Of a stretch of DNA of 64,000 nucleotides, positions 26,917 through 36,809 are shown one piece after another. A program made the position numbers and the translations under genes. The stretch lies in NCBI GenBank assembly GCA_052246295.1, contig JBQQCO010000007.1; one strand, 5' to 3'. Source of the DNA: Piscibacillus sp052246295 (lineage in GTDB: Bacteria > Bacillota > Bacilli > Bacillales > Alkalibacillaceae). Position 1 is the first letter of the stretch; each line of letters begins with the position of its first letter. A model generated the notes under the pieces. That model made no database searches. It was not told the DNA's origin and worked only from the letters and a program-made list of their open reading frames with translations.

Positions 26917-28911
26917 CTATTTTACTAAAGCATTCGTATCTATAATGAGTGCTACTTCTCCATCACCTAAGATTGTTGCTCCAGAAATAGCAAATACGTC
27001 TTTTAGTCGAGTACCTAAGTTTTTAAGAACAATTTCTTTTTGACCTATGAACGAATCAACAATTAAACCTGTTAATCTATTACCTTTTCTTACAACCACA
27101 ACAGAATAATGCGTTTGTTCTACACTGTCCTGTTTCACATCAAAGACTTCGTTAATATTTACTAGTGGAATAATTTGACCTCTGAAGTCGATCACTTCTT
27201 GTCCATGCGCTTTAAAAATATCGTTTTTACTTATAACAGCTGTTTCTTCAATAGAAGAAAGAGGTATTGCATATGTTTCATCCTTCATCTTAATCAGTAA
27301 TGCTGTAATGATTGATAGTGTTAAAGGTAATTTAATTGAGAAAGTAGTTCCTACATGTAGTTCTGAGTCAATTTCAATCGATCCACCAAGGGACTCAATG
27401 GTATTCTTAACAACATCCAAACCGACACCACGGCCTGAAATATCTGAAATTTGATCAGCTGTAGAAAAACCGCTTGACATAATTAACTCATATATTTGTT
27501 GATCGGTTAATTTACTGGAGTCTTCCTCTGAAACTACTTTGTTTTGTAATGCTTTTTGTAAAACTTTATCTTTATCGATTCCTCCACCATCATCTTGAAT
27601 CTCCACAAAGACATGATTTCCGCTATGGTATGCACGTAACTGTAATTTTCCAGTCTCAGACTTTTGGTTTTGTAGTCTTTCTTCTGGTGTCTCTATACCA
27701 TGATCAATTGCATTACGGATTAGATGGACTAGAGGATCTCCAATTTCATCTATGACTGTTCGGTCTAATTCTGTTTCGGCACCAATGACCTCAAGTTCTA
27801 TTTTCTTCCCTAATTCTTTTGATAATGAGCGAACCATTCTAGGAAACCTATTAAAGACCTGATCAATCGCTACCATTCTCATCTTTAAGATTACATTTTG
27901 CAACTCACTTGATGTTCTAGTCATTCGTTCAACAGTTTCTTTAAAATCCTTATCGTCAATCGTTTGTGTTAACTGTTCTAAATGACCTCTGTCTATAATC
28001 ATTTCTTCAAAAAGATTCATAAGTGCATCCAATCGTTCAATATTTACACGAATAGATTTACTAGCAACCGGTTTATTAGAACTCTTTTTATTTTCCTCTT
28101 CTTTTGGCGTGTCAACCGTTGCGGCAACTTCTTCATTACCCTCTTCTTCAGATTGATTAATCTGAATTTCTTCAATATTTACTTTTTCAACCTCTGAAAC
28201 ATTTTCGATTTGCTTTTTAAGAGAGTCTAAATCTTCATCCGTTATAAACAATACATTAAATGAATCCTCAAACTCTTCTTGTTCAAGCTCTTCAACAGTA
28301 GGATTTGATTTAATGACACTACCATTATTTTCAAATATATTAAAAACCATATAAACCCTAGCAGCTTTTAATAAACATTCCTTGTCAATTGATACCGTAA
28401 TATCATATATTTTTTGCCCTTGAGATTGAGCTTGTTCAATAACCGTTCTCTCAAAATCATCTAAATCAAAGCTACCGGGTTCCTTCGAAGTTGGAGTTGT
28501 TCTTGAAGTAGTGGGTTCAACTGTATGACTTTCTCCACTTTCTAACTTGTTTAATTGCTCAAGTATTGTCTGGTTATCTCTTTTACCATTTCCACCATTT
28601 ACGATATCTTCTACCATCGCTTCTAAAGCCTCTACTGATTCAAACATAACATCTAAGACATTAGAGGTTACAGGTAAGTCTTCATTTCTTAATAGATCTA
28701 ATACATTTTCAAGTTGATGGGTTAATTTGGATAAATCTTCAAAACCCATAGTCGCAGCCATTCCTTTCAAGGTGTGAGCTGCTCTGAAAATCTCATTAAT
28801 ACGAGTTACATCATGGGGTGAAGCTTCTAGCTCCAATAAACCATTATTCATTAACTGTAAATTCTCGAAACTCTCATCAATAAATACATCTAAGTATTCA
28901 TTTGTATCCAT
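26917..28911 (-). CDS. cheA: Chemotaxis histidine kinase CheA
   Basis: Receptor-controlled kinase that phosphorylates CheY and CheB. 664 residues: P1 with phospho-His46 (FRAAHTLKGMAATMGF), P2 response-regulator-binding domain (about 165-260), acidic linker, P3 dimerisation, P4 ATPase (N box HLIRNAIDHGIETPEER, DDGGGID, SGRGVGLDVV) and P5 CheW-like domain. I start at ATG 28911 (MDTNEY) behind GGGAGAGGG; an upstream start would overlap cheB. Begins one base after the cheB stop. Confidence 0.97.
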   Translation of the reverse strand: MDTNEYLDVFIDESFENLQLMNNGLLELEASPHDVTRINEIFRAAHTLKGMAATMGFEDLSKLTHQLENVLDLLRNEDLPVTSNVLDVMFESVEALEAMVEDIVNGGNGKRDNQTILEQLNKLESGESHTVEPTTSRTTPTSKEPGSFDLDDFERTVIEQAQSQGQKIYDITVSIDKECLLKAARVYMVFNIFENNGSVIKSNPTVEELEQEEFEDSFNVLFITDEDLDSLKKQIENVSEVEKVNIEEIQINQSEEEGNEEVAATVDTPKEEENKKSSNKPVASKSIRVNIERLDALMNLFEEMIIDRGHLEQLTQTIDDKDFKETVERMTRTSSELQNVILKMRMVAIDQVFNRFPRMVRSLSKELGKKIELEVIGAETELDRTVIDEIGDPLVHLIRNAIDHGIETPEERLQNQKSETGKLQLRAYHSGNHVFVEIQDDGGGIDKDKVLQKALQNKVVSEEDSSKLTDQQIYELIMSSGFSTADQISDISGRGVGLDVVKNTIESLGGSIEIDSELHVGTTFSIKLPLTLSIITALLIKMKDETYAIPLSSIEETAVISKNDIFKAHGQEVIDFRGQIIPLVNINEVFDVKQDSVEQTHYSVVVVRKGNRLTGLIVDSFIGQKEIVLKNLGTRLKDVFAISGATILGDGEVALIIDTNALVK

Positions 28912-28912
28912 G

Positions 28913-29959
28913 TTAACCCTCTCCCTTTTTAACAACAAGATTCGTTAGTACTCGTCCAATTTGACCAACTGGTAGTACAGCGTGAACGCCTACTTGTTCT
29001 ATGGCACTTTTCGGCATCCCATAAATAACAGCTGTGTCTTTAGACTCGGCAATTATGTAATGTGATGATTGACTTTGTTTGATAGCTTTTAAACCGTTAA
29101 CCCCATCTGACCCCATCCCAGTTAAAATAACGTTGATAATGTTATAACCTGTGATGTGTGAGATAGTCTCAAAAGTATAATCTACTGAAGGTACGTGACG
29201 AACGTTCTTAGGAGACTCTAAAACTTGATTACTAAGTACTGAACCAACTCGCTTGACCCCAAGTTGTTTGCCTCCCGGGGCAATATACACTATTCCATTT
29301 TCAAGAATTTCACCATTCTCAGCTTCTTTAACTTTAAGCGCTGAAAGGTTGTCTAAACGTTTTGCTAATGATTTTGTAAAACTTGGAGGCATATGTTGTA
29401 TGATTATAACTGGTGCTGAAAGATTTTCTGGCAACTGACCAATAACTTTTTGTAAAGCTTTAGGTCCACCTGTTGAGACACCAATTGCGATTAGGTTCTT
29501 GTTATATGTAAAATCACTTGGTTTTTGCAATTGTTTTGTTGTTGTACTGACCGTTAAATTAGCTTTTGCCGCTAAATAAATCTTTCTAATTAATTCATTC
29601 TTAACAGTTTCTATATCTAAAGAAATTGAACCAGATGGTTTTGAAATAAAATCAACTGCCCCATATTCGATTGATTTTATCGTCGTATCAGCCCCTTTTT
29701 GCGTCAGGCTTGATAACATAACGACAGGGACAGGGTTAAACTCCATCACTTCTTTTAAAACTGCTAAACCATCAAGTTCTGGCATTTCAACATCGAGTGT
29801 TACGACATCGGGGTTTAGGCTTTTGATTTTATCCAATGCTTGTTTTCCATTTCTTGCTGTATCAATGACTGACATACCTTCAGAATGTTGAATCATATCT
29901 GTAATCATCTTTCTCATGAAGGCTGAATCATCAACAACGAGTACACGTATGTCACTCAA
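28913..29959 (-). CDS. cheB: Chemotaxis protein-glutamate methylesterase CheB
   Basis: Demethylates receptors for adaptation. 348 residues: receiver domain with Asp10/11 and phospho-Asp56 (VVTLDVEMPELDG), then methylesterase with the Ser of IGVSTGGPKAL, His of IIIQHMPP and Asp of GMGSDGVNGL. Start TTG 29959 follows AAAGGTAG at about 8 bases. Between flhG and cheA. Confidence 0.97.
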   Translation of the reverse strand: MSDIRVLVVDDSAFMRKMITDMIQHSEGMSVIDTARNGKQALDKIKSLNPDVVTLDVEMPELDGLAVLKEVMEFNPVPVVMLSSLTQKGADTTIKSIEYGAVDFISKPSGSISLDIETVKNELIRKIYLAAKANLTVSTTTKQLQKPSDFTYNKNLIAIGVSTGGPKALQKVIGQLPENLSAPVIIIQHMPPSFTKSLAKRLDNLSALKVKEAENGEILENGIVYIAPGGKQLGVKRVGSVLSNQVLESPKNVRHVPSVDYTFETISHITGYNIINVILTGMGSDGVNGLKAIKQSQSSHYIIAESKDTAVIYGMPKSAIEQVGVHAVLPVGQIGRVLTNLVVKKGEG

Positions 29960-29960
29960 A

Positions 29961-30836
29961 CTAATCTACCTTTCTAATAAAAAATGACTTGAGCTTTTCG
30001 ACAAATGGGTCTTTTTGTTCTATATTTGATATATTGTTATTAAGTTTAAGATAATCTAGGGTCATTTTCGCCATCATTTTACTTACTCTTGACCTGCTAT
30101 CCAATATATAATATGGGGTTTGTTCTTTTACAGCCTTTATCACTGTTGAGTCATCAGGTAAACTACCCAAAAGTTCTAACTTATAGGACAGAAAATTCTG
30201 AACAGCTTGGTTTAAGCGTTCATAAATTATTAACGATTCCTTCTGACCTGTTACCCTATTAACCATCAATGAGATCTTAACATCAGACTTTTCTAATACT
30301 AAATGTTTAATAGCAGCATAGGCATCTGTAACTGACGTTGGCTCTATTGTTGTCACAACAACACACTCATCAGCTGCAGAAATGAATGCCATGTGCTCCT
30401 CTGACATGCCCGCCCCTAAATCAAAGATAATATAATCATAATCCCTATCTACCTTCTCCAATTGGGATAAAAAATAATTATATCGATCTGCATTAAGATG
30501 AAAAAAATTAGTTAAACCTGTTCCCGCTGCAATATACGAAATTTGGTTAGGGCCTTTTTCAATAATATCTTCAATGTCTAATCTCTCATCTAACATAGAA
30601 GACATAGTTTGACTTGGATACAACCCTAATAAAATATCAATATTCCCCATACCAATATCTAAATCAAATATAAGTACTTTTTTCCCTTGCTTACTTAAAC
30701 AAATTGCAAAATTCAATGCAAAACTTGATTTACCAACACCACCTTTTCCACTAAATACTGCAATCGTGTGGGCGTGGTTTTGGTTATTATGATTGTTGAT
30801 TTGTTTCCTTAACTCAAAAGCTTGATCCTCTACCAT
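29961..30836 (-). CDS. flhG: MinD-like ATPase FlhG (YlxH)
   Basis: ParA/MinD-type ATPase that sets flagellar number and position with FlhF and helps C-ring assembly. 291 residues; P-loop FSGKGGVGKSSFALNFA, Walker-B-like FDLDIGMGNIDILLGL and YDYIIFDLGAGMSEEHM. A short charged His/Asn-rich N-terminus precedes the P loop, which in the family activates FlhF. Overlaps flhF by 7 bases. Confidence 0.95.
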   Translation of the reverse strand: MVEDQAFELRKQINNHNNQNHAHTIAVFSGKGGVGKSSFALNFAICLSKQGKKVLIFDLDIGMGNIDILLGLYPSQTMSSMLDERLDIEDIIEKGPNQISYIAAGTGLTNFFHLNADRYNYFLSQLEKVDRDYDYIIFDLGAGMSEEHMAFISAADECVVVTTIEPTSVTDAYAAIKHLVLEKSDVKISLMVNRVTGQKESLIIYERLNQAVQNFLSYKLELLGSLPDDSTVIKAVKEQTPYYILDSRSRVSKMMAKMTLDYLKLNNNISNIEQKDPFVEKLKSFFIRKVD

Positions 30837-31939
30837 CTCTTTTCACCTACTAACATATTAACTATTAGCTCAGGTGATACATCTTGGATGTCGTCAGGTA
30901 CACTTTGTCCATGTGTTAAATAAGATATTTGAAATTTATGCTTATTCCATAAATTAAATATAGGTCCAAATTGAGTCGTTTCATCTACTTTTGTAAAAAT
31001 CACTTTTTTAATGTCCAATTGTGAGAAGCGAGTATAAATATCCTCTAAATCTTTTTGTTTTGAAGTTAATGATAAGACACAATAAACTTCATCTTCTTCT
31101 TCACAGTTCACGTATTCCTTAATTTGTTCAATATATTCGTCTTTTCTATAATTTCGTCCAGCTGAATCTATGAAAACGACATCGTAATGTTTAAACTTCT
31201 CTTTAGCTCTTATTAAATCTTCTTTTGAATAGGCAACTTCAATTGGTACATTTAATATTTTGGCATAAGTTTTTAACTGGTCGATCGCAGCTATTCGGTA
31301 TGTATCTAACGTTATAAATGCTACCTTTTTGCCTTTTGTAACCGATTGAGTTGCAGCGAGTTTTGCAATTGTAGTTGTTTTACCGACCCCTGTAGGTCCA
31401 AATAGATAAATATATTTGGACTTAAATAGACTGCCTTGATGATTAATACCTTGAAGTTGATCAATTAAAAACTGTTTAACTTCATCTTTCAATAATTGCG
31501 CATCTGTTAATTTGTCTCCATAATACTTTTCTAAAAGATAAGGTATTATTTGATTTAATACCTCTTTATTAATATCTTGTTCTTCTAATTCATTAATAAT
31601 TGATTGTATGGGTTCAGGTAATACGTTTGGTTGATAATTTGTGTGAGTTAATTGTTGTTTTAGACTCTCTAGTTCACTTAACACTTGATTATTAGAAAGG
31701 TTAGGTGTCTTCTTAACTTTAAGGTTAGCTTCTTGCTTGTGTGAAAACTCATTTCTTTCTCTTCTAGGTTGAGGATCAATCGCAGCAAAGACCTCAATAT
31801 ATTTCTTTCTGAATAACCCTAGAAATCCTTTCGTCTTCTGCTCACGAGAATTCAATATAACTGCCGATCTGCCTAATTCTGATCTAACAATTTTCATCGC
31901 CTCGGGCATTGTTGGTGCAGTGTACTTTTTTACTTTCAT
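30830..31939 (-). CDS. flhF: SRP-type GTPase FlhF
   Basis: Places the flagellar basal body. 369 residues: N-terminal B domain, N domain, then NG GTPase with GPTGVGKTTTIAKLAA, LDTYRIAAIDQLKTYAKIL and DSAGRNYRKDEYI; the TKVDETT segment supplies base recognition. ATG overlaps the flhA stop by 4 bases and follows GGTGGTGAG. Pairs with flhG. Confidence 0.96.
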   Translation of the reverse strand: MKVKKYTAPTMPEAMKIVRSELGRSAVILNSREQKTKGFLGLFRKKYIEVFAAIDPQPRRERNEFSHKQEANLKVKKTPNLSNNQVLSELESLKQQLTHTNYQPNVLPEPIQSIINELEEQDINKEVLNQIIPYLLEKYYGDKLTDAQLLKDEVKQFLIDQLQGINHQGSLFKSKYIYLFGPTGVGKTTTIAKLAATQSVTKGKKVAFITLDTYRIAAIDQLKTYAKILNVPIEVAYSKEDLIRAKEKFKHYDVVFIDSAGRNYRKDEYIEQIKEYVNCEEEDEVYCVLSLTSKQKDLEDIYTRFSQLDIKKVIFTKVDETTQFGPIFNLWNKHKFQISYLTHGQSVPDDIQDVSPELIVNMLVGEKRW

Positions 31940-33972
31940 GATAAACTCACCACCCCTGAACTTTCTACATCAACATCTGGTTCTAATTCGTTATATGACA
32001 ATACAACTACATCAGGTAAATACCTTGAGATTAATTGTTTAATGTACATTCTTACTGCAGGTGAACATAAAACTATGGCGGTTGCATCTTGTATAAATGC
32101 CTTATTTCTTTCTTGGTTAATGGCTTCGATAATTTTTTGTTGATTTTCCGGATCTAAGTTAAGAAAGTTTCCGTGCTCCGTCTTTTGTACATGCTCAACT
32201 ACCAATTGTTCAATTTCTGGTGATACTGTAATAACTTTAATAACACCTTGCTCATCTAAATATTGTTTTGTAATTTGTAATGACAACGATTGTCGACAAT
32301 ACTCTGCTAGCAAGTCTGTATCATTAGTCATCTTGCCAAAGTCTGCTAATGTTTCAAAAATAATCGGTAAGTTTTTAATTGAAACTTGTTCAGTCAATAA
32401 TTTTGCTAAAACCTTTTGAACATCACCTGTAGATAATGGTTCTGGAGTAACCTCTTCCACTAATGTTGGATGAGTTTCTTTAAGGTGGTCAATGAGTTGT
32501 TTCGTTTCTTCCCTGCCTAGTAATTGATTAGAATATTTCTTTATGACTTCTGTTATATGTGTAGACACGACAGAAGGTGGATCAACAACAGTGTAACCTA
32601 CCATTTCTGCTTCGTCTTTTTGGTCTTCTGTAATCCACTTTGCAGGTAAACCAAAAGCAGGTTCAACAGTATCAATGCCATCAATTAAATCATCTTCTAC
32701 TCCAGGACTCATAGCTAAATAATGATTTAAATATAACTCACCTTTAGCGACTTCATTTCCTTTAATTTTTAATTGATACTCATTAGGATTAAGTTGAATA
32801 TTGTCTCTAATTCTTACAACTGGTATAACAAGACCTAACTCCAATGCTAATTGCCTTCTTATCATAACAATCCGATCAAGTAAATCCCCGCCTTGATTCG
32901 CATCAGCTATTGGTATTAATGCATAGCCAAACTCAAATTCAATTGGGTCAGTGTTTAATAACTGAACAACACTTTCAGGAGATGACATACCTTGTTTAGT
33001 CTGTTCTTCTTCATCTACAAATTCTTCTACTTCTTCTGATTTTTGTGTTGCAGAATCTAGGTAAAACCCACCAACCCCAAGTAAAGCAGCAATAGAAGTG
33101 GTTAATCCAAAATTAATAGGAGTTAATCCTAGTAAGAAGATTGCTCCAGCTGCCACATATAAAAGTTTTGGATACCTGAATAACTGGGCCGTAACATCAT
33201 AAGAAAGGTTTCCTTCAGCAGCGACTCTAGTTACAATGATACCTGTTGCAGTTGCAATTAAGAGTGCAGGAATTTGAGAAACTAACCCATCCCCAACAGT
33301 TAATCTAGTGAATACATTAACGGTTTCCCCAAAGGATAATCCCATTTGAGTCATACCGATAATAAAACCAAAAATAATATTTACAAGGACAATGACAATC
33401 CCCGCAATTGCATCACCTTTAACGAATTTACTTGCACCATCCATTGCACCGTAGAAATCCGCTTCATTTTCAATCTTTTCTCGTCGCTCTTTAGCTTGTT
33501 GTTCTGTGATTAAACCAGCGTTCAAGTCAGCATCAATACTCATTTGCTTTCCTGGCATTGCATCTAATGTAAATCTAGCAGCCACTTCAGAAACACGTTC
33601 TGCCCCTTTTGTTATAACAATAAACTGAATAACTACTAAAATTAAGAAAATAACAAAACCAACTAAGGGATCTCCACCTGTAACAAAGTTTCCAAATGTA
33701 TCAACAACCCCACCAGCATCTGCCTCTGAAAGGATAGAACGGGTAGTTGATACGTTTAATCCAAGTCTAAAAAGTGTCAATAGTAATAATAACGAAGGGA
33801 AAATAGCAAACTGCAATGGTTCTTGAGTATTCATTGCTACTAGAATAACTATTAAAGCTAATGTAATATTAAGCAGTATTAATAAACTCAATAACCCACC
33901 AGGTAAAGGGATTACGAGCATAATAACAATTAAAATGACACCTATTAATACTGATAAATCTCTTGCTGACAT
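31936..33972 (-). CDS. flhA: Flagellar export gate protein FlhA
   Basis: Large export-gate ring protein of the flagellar type III secretion system. 678 residues: eight hydrophobic segments in the first about 310 residues, the FHIPEP-type signature TLFRLGLNVSTTRSIL, the cytoplasmic loop MPGKQMSIDADLNAGLI, then a soluble C-terminal domain docking FliI and chaperone cargo. Between flhB and flhF. Confidence 0.98.
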   Translation of the reverse strand: MSARDLSVLIGVILIVIMLVIPLPGGLLSLLILLNITLALIVILVAMNTQEPLQFAIFPSLLLLLTLFRLGLNVSTTRSILSEADAGGVVDTFGNFVTGGDPLVGFVIFLILVVIQFIVITKGAERVSEVAARFTLDAMPGKQMSIDADLNAGLITEQQAKERREKIENEADFYGAMDGASKFVKGDAIAGIVIVLVNIIFGFIIGMTQMGLSFGETVNVFTRLTVGDGLVSQIPALLIATATGIIVTRVAAEGNLSYDVTAQLFRYPKLLYVAAGAIFLLGLTPINFGLTTSIAALLGVGGFYLDSATQKSEEVEEFVDEEEQTKQGMSSPESVVQLLNTDPIEFEFGYALIPIADANQGGDLLDRIVMIRRQLALELGLVIPVVRIRDNIQLNPNEYQLKIKGNEVAKGELYLNHYLAMSPGVEDDLIDGIDTVEPAFGLPAKWITEDQKDEAEMVGYTVVDPPSVVSTHITEVIKKYSNQLLGREETKQLIDHLKETHPTLVEEVTPEPLSTGDVQKVLAKLLTEQVSIKNLPIIFETLADFGKMTNDTDLLAEYCRQSLSLQITKQYLDEQGVIKVITVSPEIEQLVVEHVQKTEHGNFLNLDPENQQKIIEAINQERNKAFIQDATAIVLCSPAVRMYIKQLISRYLPDVVVLSYNELEPDVDVESSGVVSLS

Positions 33973-33990
33973 ATTTACAACCTCACTTCG

Positions 33991-35073
33991 TTACACTTTG
34001 CTTTGTATGCTATATACATAAGCTAACACTTCAGCTACCGCTTGGAAAAATTCTTCAGGTATTTCTTCACCAAGATCAACTGACTGATATAAACTTCGAG
34101 CCAACCACTTATTTTCAACTAAAACAACATCATTTGCCTTTGCAACTTCCCGAATCTTAAAAGCAACATAATCAACACCTTTTGCGACAACTAAGGGCGC
34201 CTCTGCCTTTGCTTCGTCATATTTAACAGCAATTGCGAAATGTGTTGGGTTTGTAATGACAACATCTGCTTGTGGAACTTCACTCATCATACGTTGCTGT
34301 GCCATCTGTCTTTGTCGCTCTTTAATCCTCGACTTTATTAAAGGATCACCTTCAATGTTTTTATGTTCATCTTTAACATCTTGTTTTGACATTTTTATGT
34401 TCTTTTCATGATCGTACCTTTGATAGAGGTAATCTGGTATAGATAAAAACATTAAAATTAATGAAGAAGCAACCCCCATTAAGATGGTTAACTCTCCGAA
34501 AAATTTAATAGATTCATTAACACTTTTCATCGACAATAGCATAACGTCATCTTTGTTTAACCAAATGACAGCGAAACATACAGTTCCAATTGCAATAATC
34601 TTGAACATTGATTTTAGAAATTCAACTAAAGCTCTTACTGAGAAAATTCTTTTAAACCCTTTGATTGGATCGACCTTTTTAAGATCAAACTTAATAGTCT
34701 CAGTGGAAAATAAAAAACCAATTTGAACGTAGTTAGCAATAAATGCAGCAACCATCGCAACACCCATTATAGGTAGTACGACTTTGACACCTTCAATAGT
34801 CATTTGAAATAAGACAGACTCTAAAGTTTTCTCTGTCAGGTTCCAATGTATGAATTCTGTAAAACTATATGTATACATGCCTGTTAAGGTTTCTCCCATA
34901 TAAGAGCCAAACACGATTAAAAACATAAAGATGCAAAACAACATAATCGATGTGTTTACATCTTGACTCTTAGCCACCTGACCCTTCTTACGAGAATCTT
35001 GTCTTTTTTTAGGAGTAGCTTTTTCAGTTTTCTCTTGATTAAAAAATTGTAAATCTAAGCGCAATTGTTTCAA
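33991..35073 (-). CDS. flhB: Flagellar export specificity switch protein FlhB
   Basis: Controls which substrates leave through the export gate, switching from rod/hook to filament type after interaction with FliK. 360 residues: Lys-rich N-terminus with EKATPKKRQDSRKKGQVAKS, four membrane segments, and the cytoplasmic domain with the self-cleavage site N|PTH in VVITNPTHFAIAVKYD. Start is TTG 35073, 8 bases after GGAGG at the fliR end. A partner-less copy of its post-cleavage tail is encoded at 60189-60452. Confidence 0.97.
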   Translation of the reverse strand: MKQLRLDLQFFNQEKTEKATPKKRQDSRKKGQVAKSQDVNTSIMLFCIFMFLIVFGSYMGETLTGMYTYSFTEFIHWNLTEKTLESVLFQMTIEGVKVVLPIMGVAMVAAFIANYVQIGFLFSTETIKFDLKKVDPIKGFKRIFSVRALVEFLKSMFKIIAIGTVCFAVIWLNKDDVMLLSMKSVNESIKFFGELTILMGVASSLILMFLSIPDYLYQRYDHEKNIKMSKQDVKDEHKNIEGDPLIKSRIKERQRQMAQQRMMSEVPQADVVITNPTHFAIAVKYDEAKAEAPLVVAKGVDYVAFKIREVAKANDVVLVENKWLARSLYQSVDLGEEIPEEFFQAVAEVLAYVYSIQSKV

Positions 35074-35074
35074 A

Positions 35075-35854
35075 TTACGCGCCTCCTAATATCCTCATTA
35101 AATTACGCATTGCGATTAGCATGTATTCAAACAAATTTGTAACTAATGCAAAAAAGAAGCTAAAAAAGATTAGTAACACTGCAAAACTTACTAAAATTTT
35201 CAAAGGTAACCCTACAACAAAAACATTAACTTGTGGTACGGTTCGAGCAATCATTCCTAAAGCAACATCCACCAAAAACAACATCCCGACAATAGGTATA
35301 GCCATTTGAAATGCTATGACAAACATTTGGCCAAAAGTGTTTATAATTAACTCCGGGAACGATGAGCTGGAAATAGAAATCAAGTCTGTAATTCCTATAA
35401 ATTGGTAACTATAATAAATTCCATCCAGTAATAAATGGTGTGCATTTGTAGCTACTAATAATAATAACGTAAATATATAAAAATATTGTCCAAGAATAGG
35501 GCTTTGAATACCCGTTTGAGGATCAACCACATTCGCAATGGCAAAACCCATCTGAAAGTCAATAAATCCCCCAGCAATTTGTACAGCCACGATGATCATG
35601 TAAGCTATCAAACCAACCATTAAACCTACTGTGATTTCTTTTATTAGTAAGATAATGAAAAAGCCATCAAAAATAATAGCTGGAATATCTATAGCAAAAA
35701 ACATCACCCATGTTAAGAGTACAACAAAAGCTACTCTATGAGTCATTGGAATTGAACGATAAGAGAAAAACGGAACCATCATAAAAAATCCAGATAATCG
35801 GGCGAAAAGTAGTAAAGCTCCAGGAAGTCTTGCTAAATCTACTGCATCAACCAT
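35075..35854 (-). CDS. fliR: Flagellar export gate protein FliR
   Basis: Core export gate subunit. 259 residues with about six membrane segments; FARLSGFFMMVPFFSYRSIP at the N-terminus is typical. I start at ATG 35854 (MVDAVDLARLPG), one base after the fliQ stop; a longer reading from 35905 would overlap fliQ by 50 bases. The site upstream is weak, so translation is probably coupled to fliQ. Confidence 0.94.
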   Translation of the reverse strand: MVDAVDLARLPGALLLFARLSGFFMMVPFFSYRSIPMTHRVAFVVLLTWVMFFAIDIPAIIFDGFFIILLIKEITVGLMVGLIAYMIIVAVQIAGGFIDFQMGFAIANVVDPQTGIQSPILGQYFYIFTLLLLVATNAHHLLLDGIYYSYQFIGITDLISISSSSFPELIINTFGQMFVIAFQMAIPIVGMLFLVDVALGMIARTVPQVNVFVVGLPLKILVSFAVLLIFFSFFFALVTNLFEYMLIAMRNLMRILGGA

Positions 35855-35855
35855 A

Positions 35856-36125
35856 TTAACCAACCACTCTAGTGATGTTATTAAAAACTTGTACAGTAAA
35901 CTCAATCATTCTTTGCAACATCCACGGACCAAAAAAAACGATCCCAATGAATACAGCAACAATTTTAGGAATAAAAGCTAGTGTTTGTTCCTGTATTTGT
36001 GTTGTAGCCTGGAAGATACTAACTAATAAACCAACAGCAAGTGCTAAAATGAGCAAAGGTCCAACTACTATTAAGATTGTATATACGCCACTTTCTGCTA
36101 ATGAGATGACATTATCTGCATTCAT
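35856..36125 (-). CDS. fliQ: Flagellar export gate protein FliQ
   Basis: 89 residues, two membrane helices joined by a short loop with FQATTQIQEQTLAFIPKIVA, the family hallmark. Packs around FliP/FliR in the export gate. ATG with only a modest site (GTTGGA). Between fliP and fliR. Confidence 0.95.
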   Translation of the reverse strand: MNADNVISLAESGVYTILIVVGPLLILALAVGLLVSIFQATTQIQEQTLAFIPKIVAVFIGIVFFGPWMLQRMIEFTVQVFNNITRVVG

Positions 36126-36140
36126 CTTATTTCCAACTCT

Positions 36141-36809
36141 CTATAAATAACTTTCCAATATTGAATGTGTGATTAAATACCAACCATCAACCATTACAAA
36201 TAACAGTATTTTAAATGGTAATGAAATCATAACAGGTGGTAACATCATCATCCCCATAGACATAAGCACACTAGCTACGGCCATATCAATTACTAAAAAT
36301 GGCACGAAAATCATAAACCCCATTTGAAAGGCTGTTTTCAATTCACTTATTGCAAAAGCCGGAATCAATGATGTCATTGGTATATCTTCAACAGAACTTG
36401 GTCTTTCAGCACCAGAATAATCCAAGAATAACATCAAGTCTTTTTGTCTGGTATGATCGGCCATGAACTCTTTAAATGGTATGCTGGCTCGATCGTAAGC
36501 TTCGTCTAAGGTGATTTCTTCATTGAACAATGGATCTAATGCTTCATCGTACACTTCTGTGAAAGTAGGTGCCATGATAAAGAAAGTCAAGAACAAAGCT
36601 AATGCAATCAACACTTGGTTGGGTGGCATCTGTTGAGTTGCCAAAGACGTTCTAACAAACCCTAGTACAATTACGATTCTTGTAAAGCTAGTTAATAAGA
36701 TTAATAGACTTGGAGCAAGCGTTAGTATTGTTATTAATAATAGTAATTGTATTGCTGTAGAAATGTTAGTAGGGTCATTCTCTGTAAATATATTTACAAA
36801 TTCATTCAT
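36141..36809 (-). CDS. fliP: Flagellar export gate protein FliP
   Basis: Pore-forming gate subunit. 222 residues, four hydrophobic segments with SLLILLTSFTRIVIVLGFVR, TSLATQQMPPNQVLIALALF and the C-terminal VLMSMGMMMLPPVMISLP. I chose ATG 36809 (MNEFVNIF), 7 bases after GAGGGG; it overlaps the fliO end by 8 bases. Confidence 0.96.
   Translation of the reverse strand: MNEFVNIFTENDPTNISTAIQLLLLITILTLAPSLLILLTSFTRIVIVLGFVRTSLATQQMPPNQVLIALALFLTFFIMAPTFTEVYDEALDPLFNEEITLDEAYDRASIPFKEFMADHTRQKDLMLFLDYSGAERPSSVEDIPMTSLIPAFAISELKTAFQMGFMIFVPFLVIDMAVASVLMSMGMMMLPPVMISLPFKILLFVMVDGWYLITHSILESYL

Noticed and set aside
35855..35905. N-terminal extension of FliR overlapping fliQ by 50 bases
   Set aside because: The shorter start gives a 259-aa protein, typical of the family, beginning one base after the fliQ stop.
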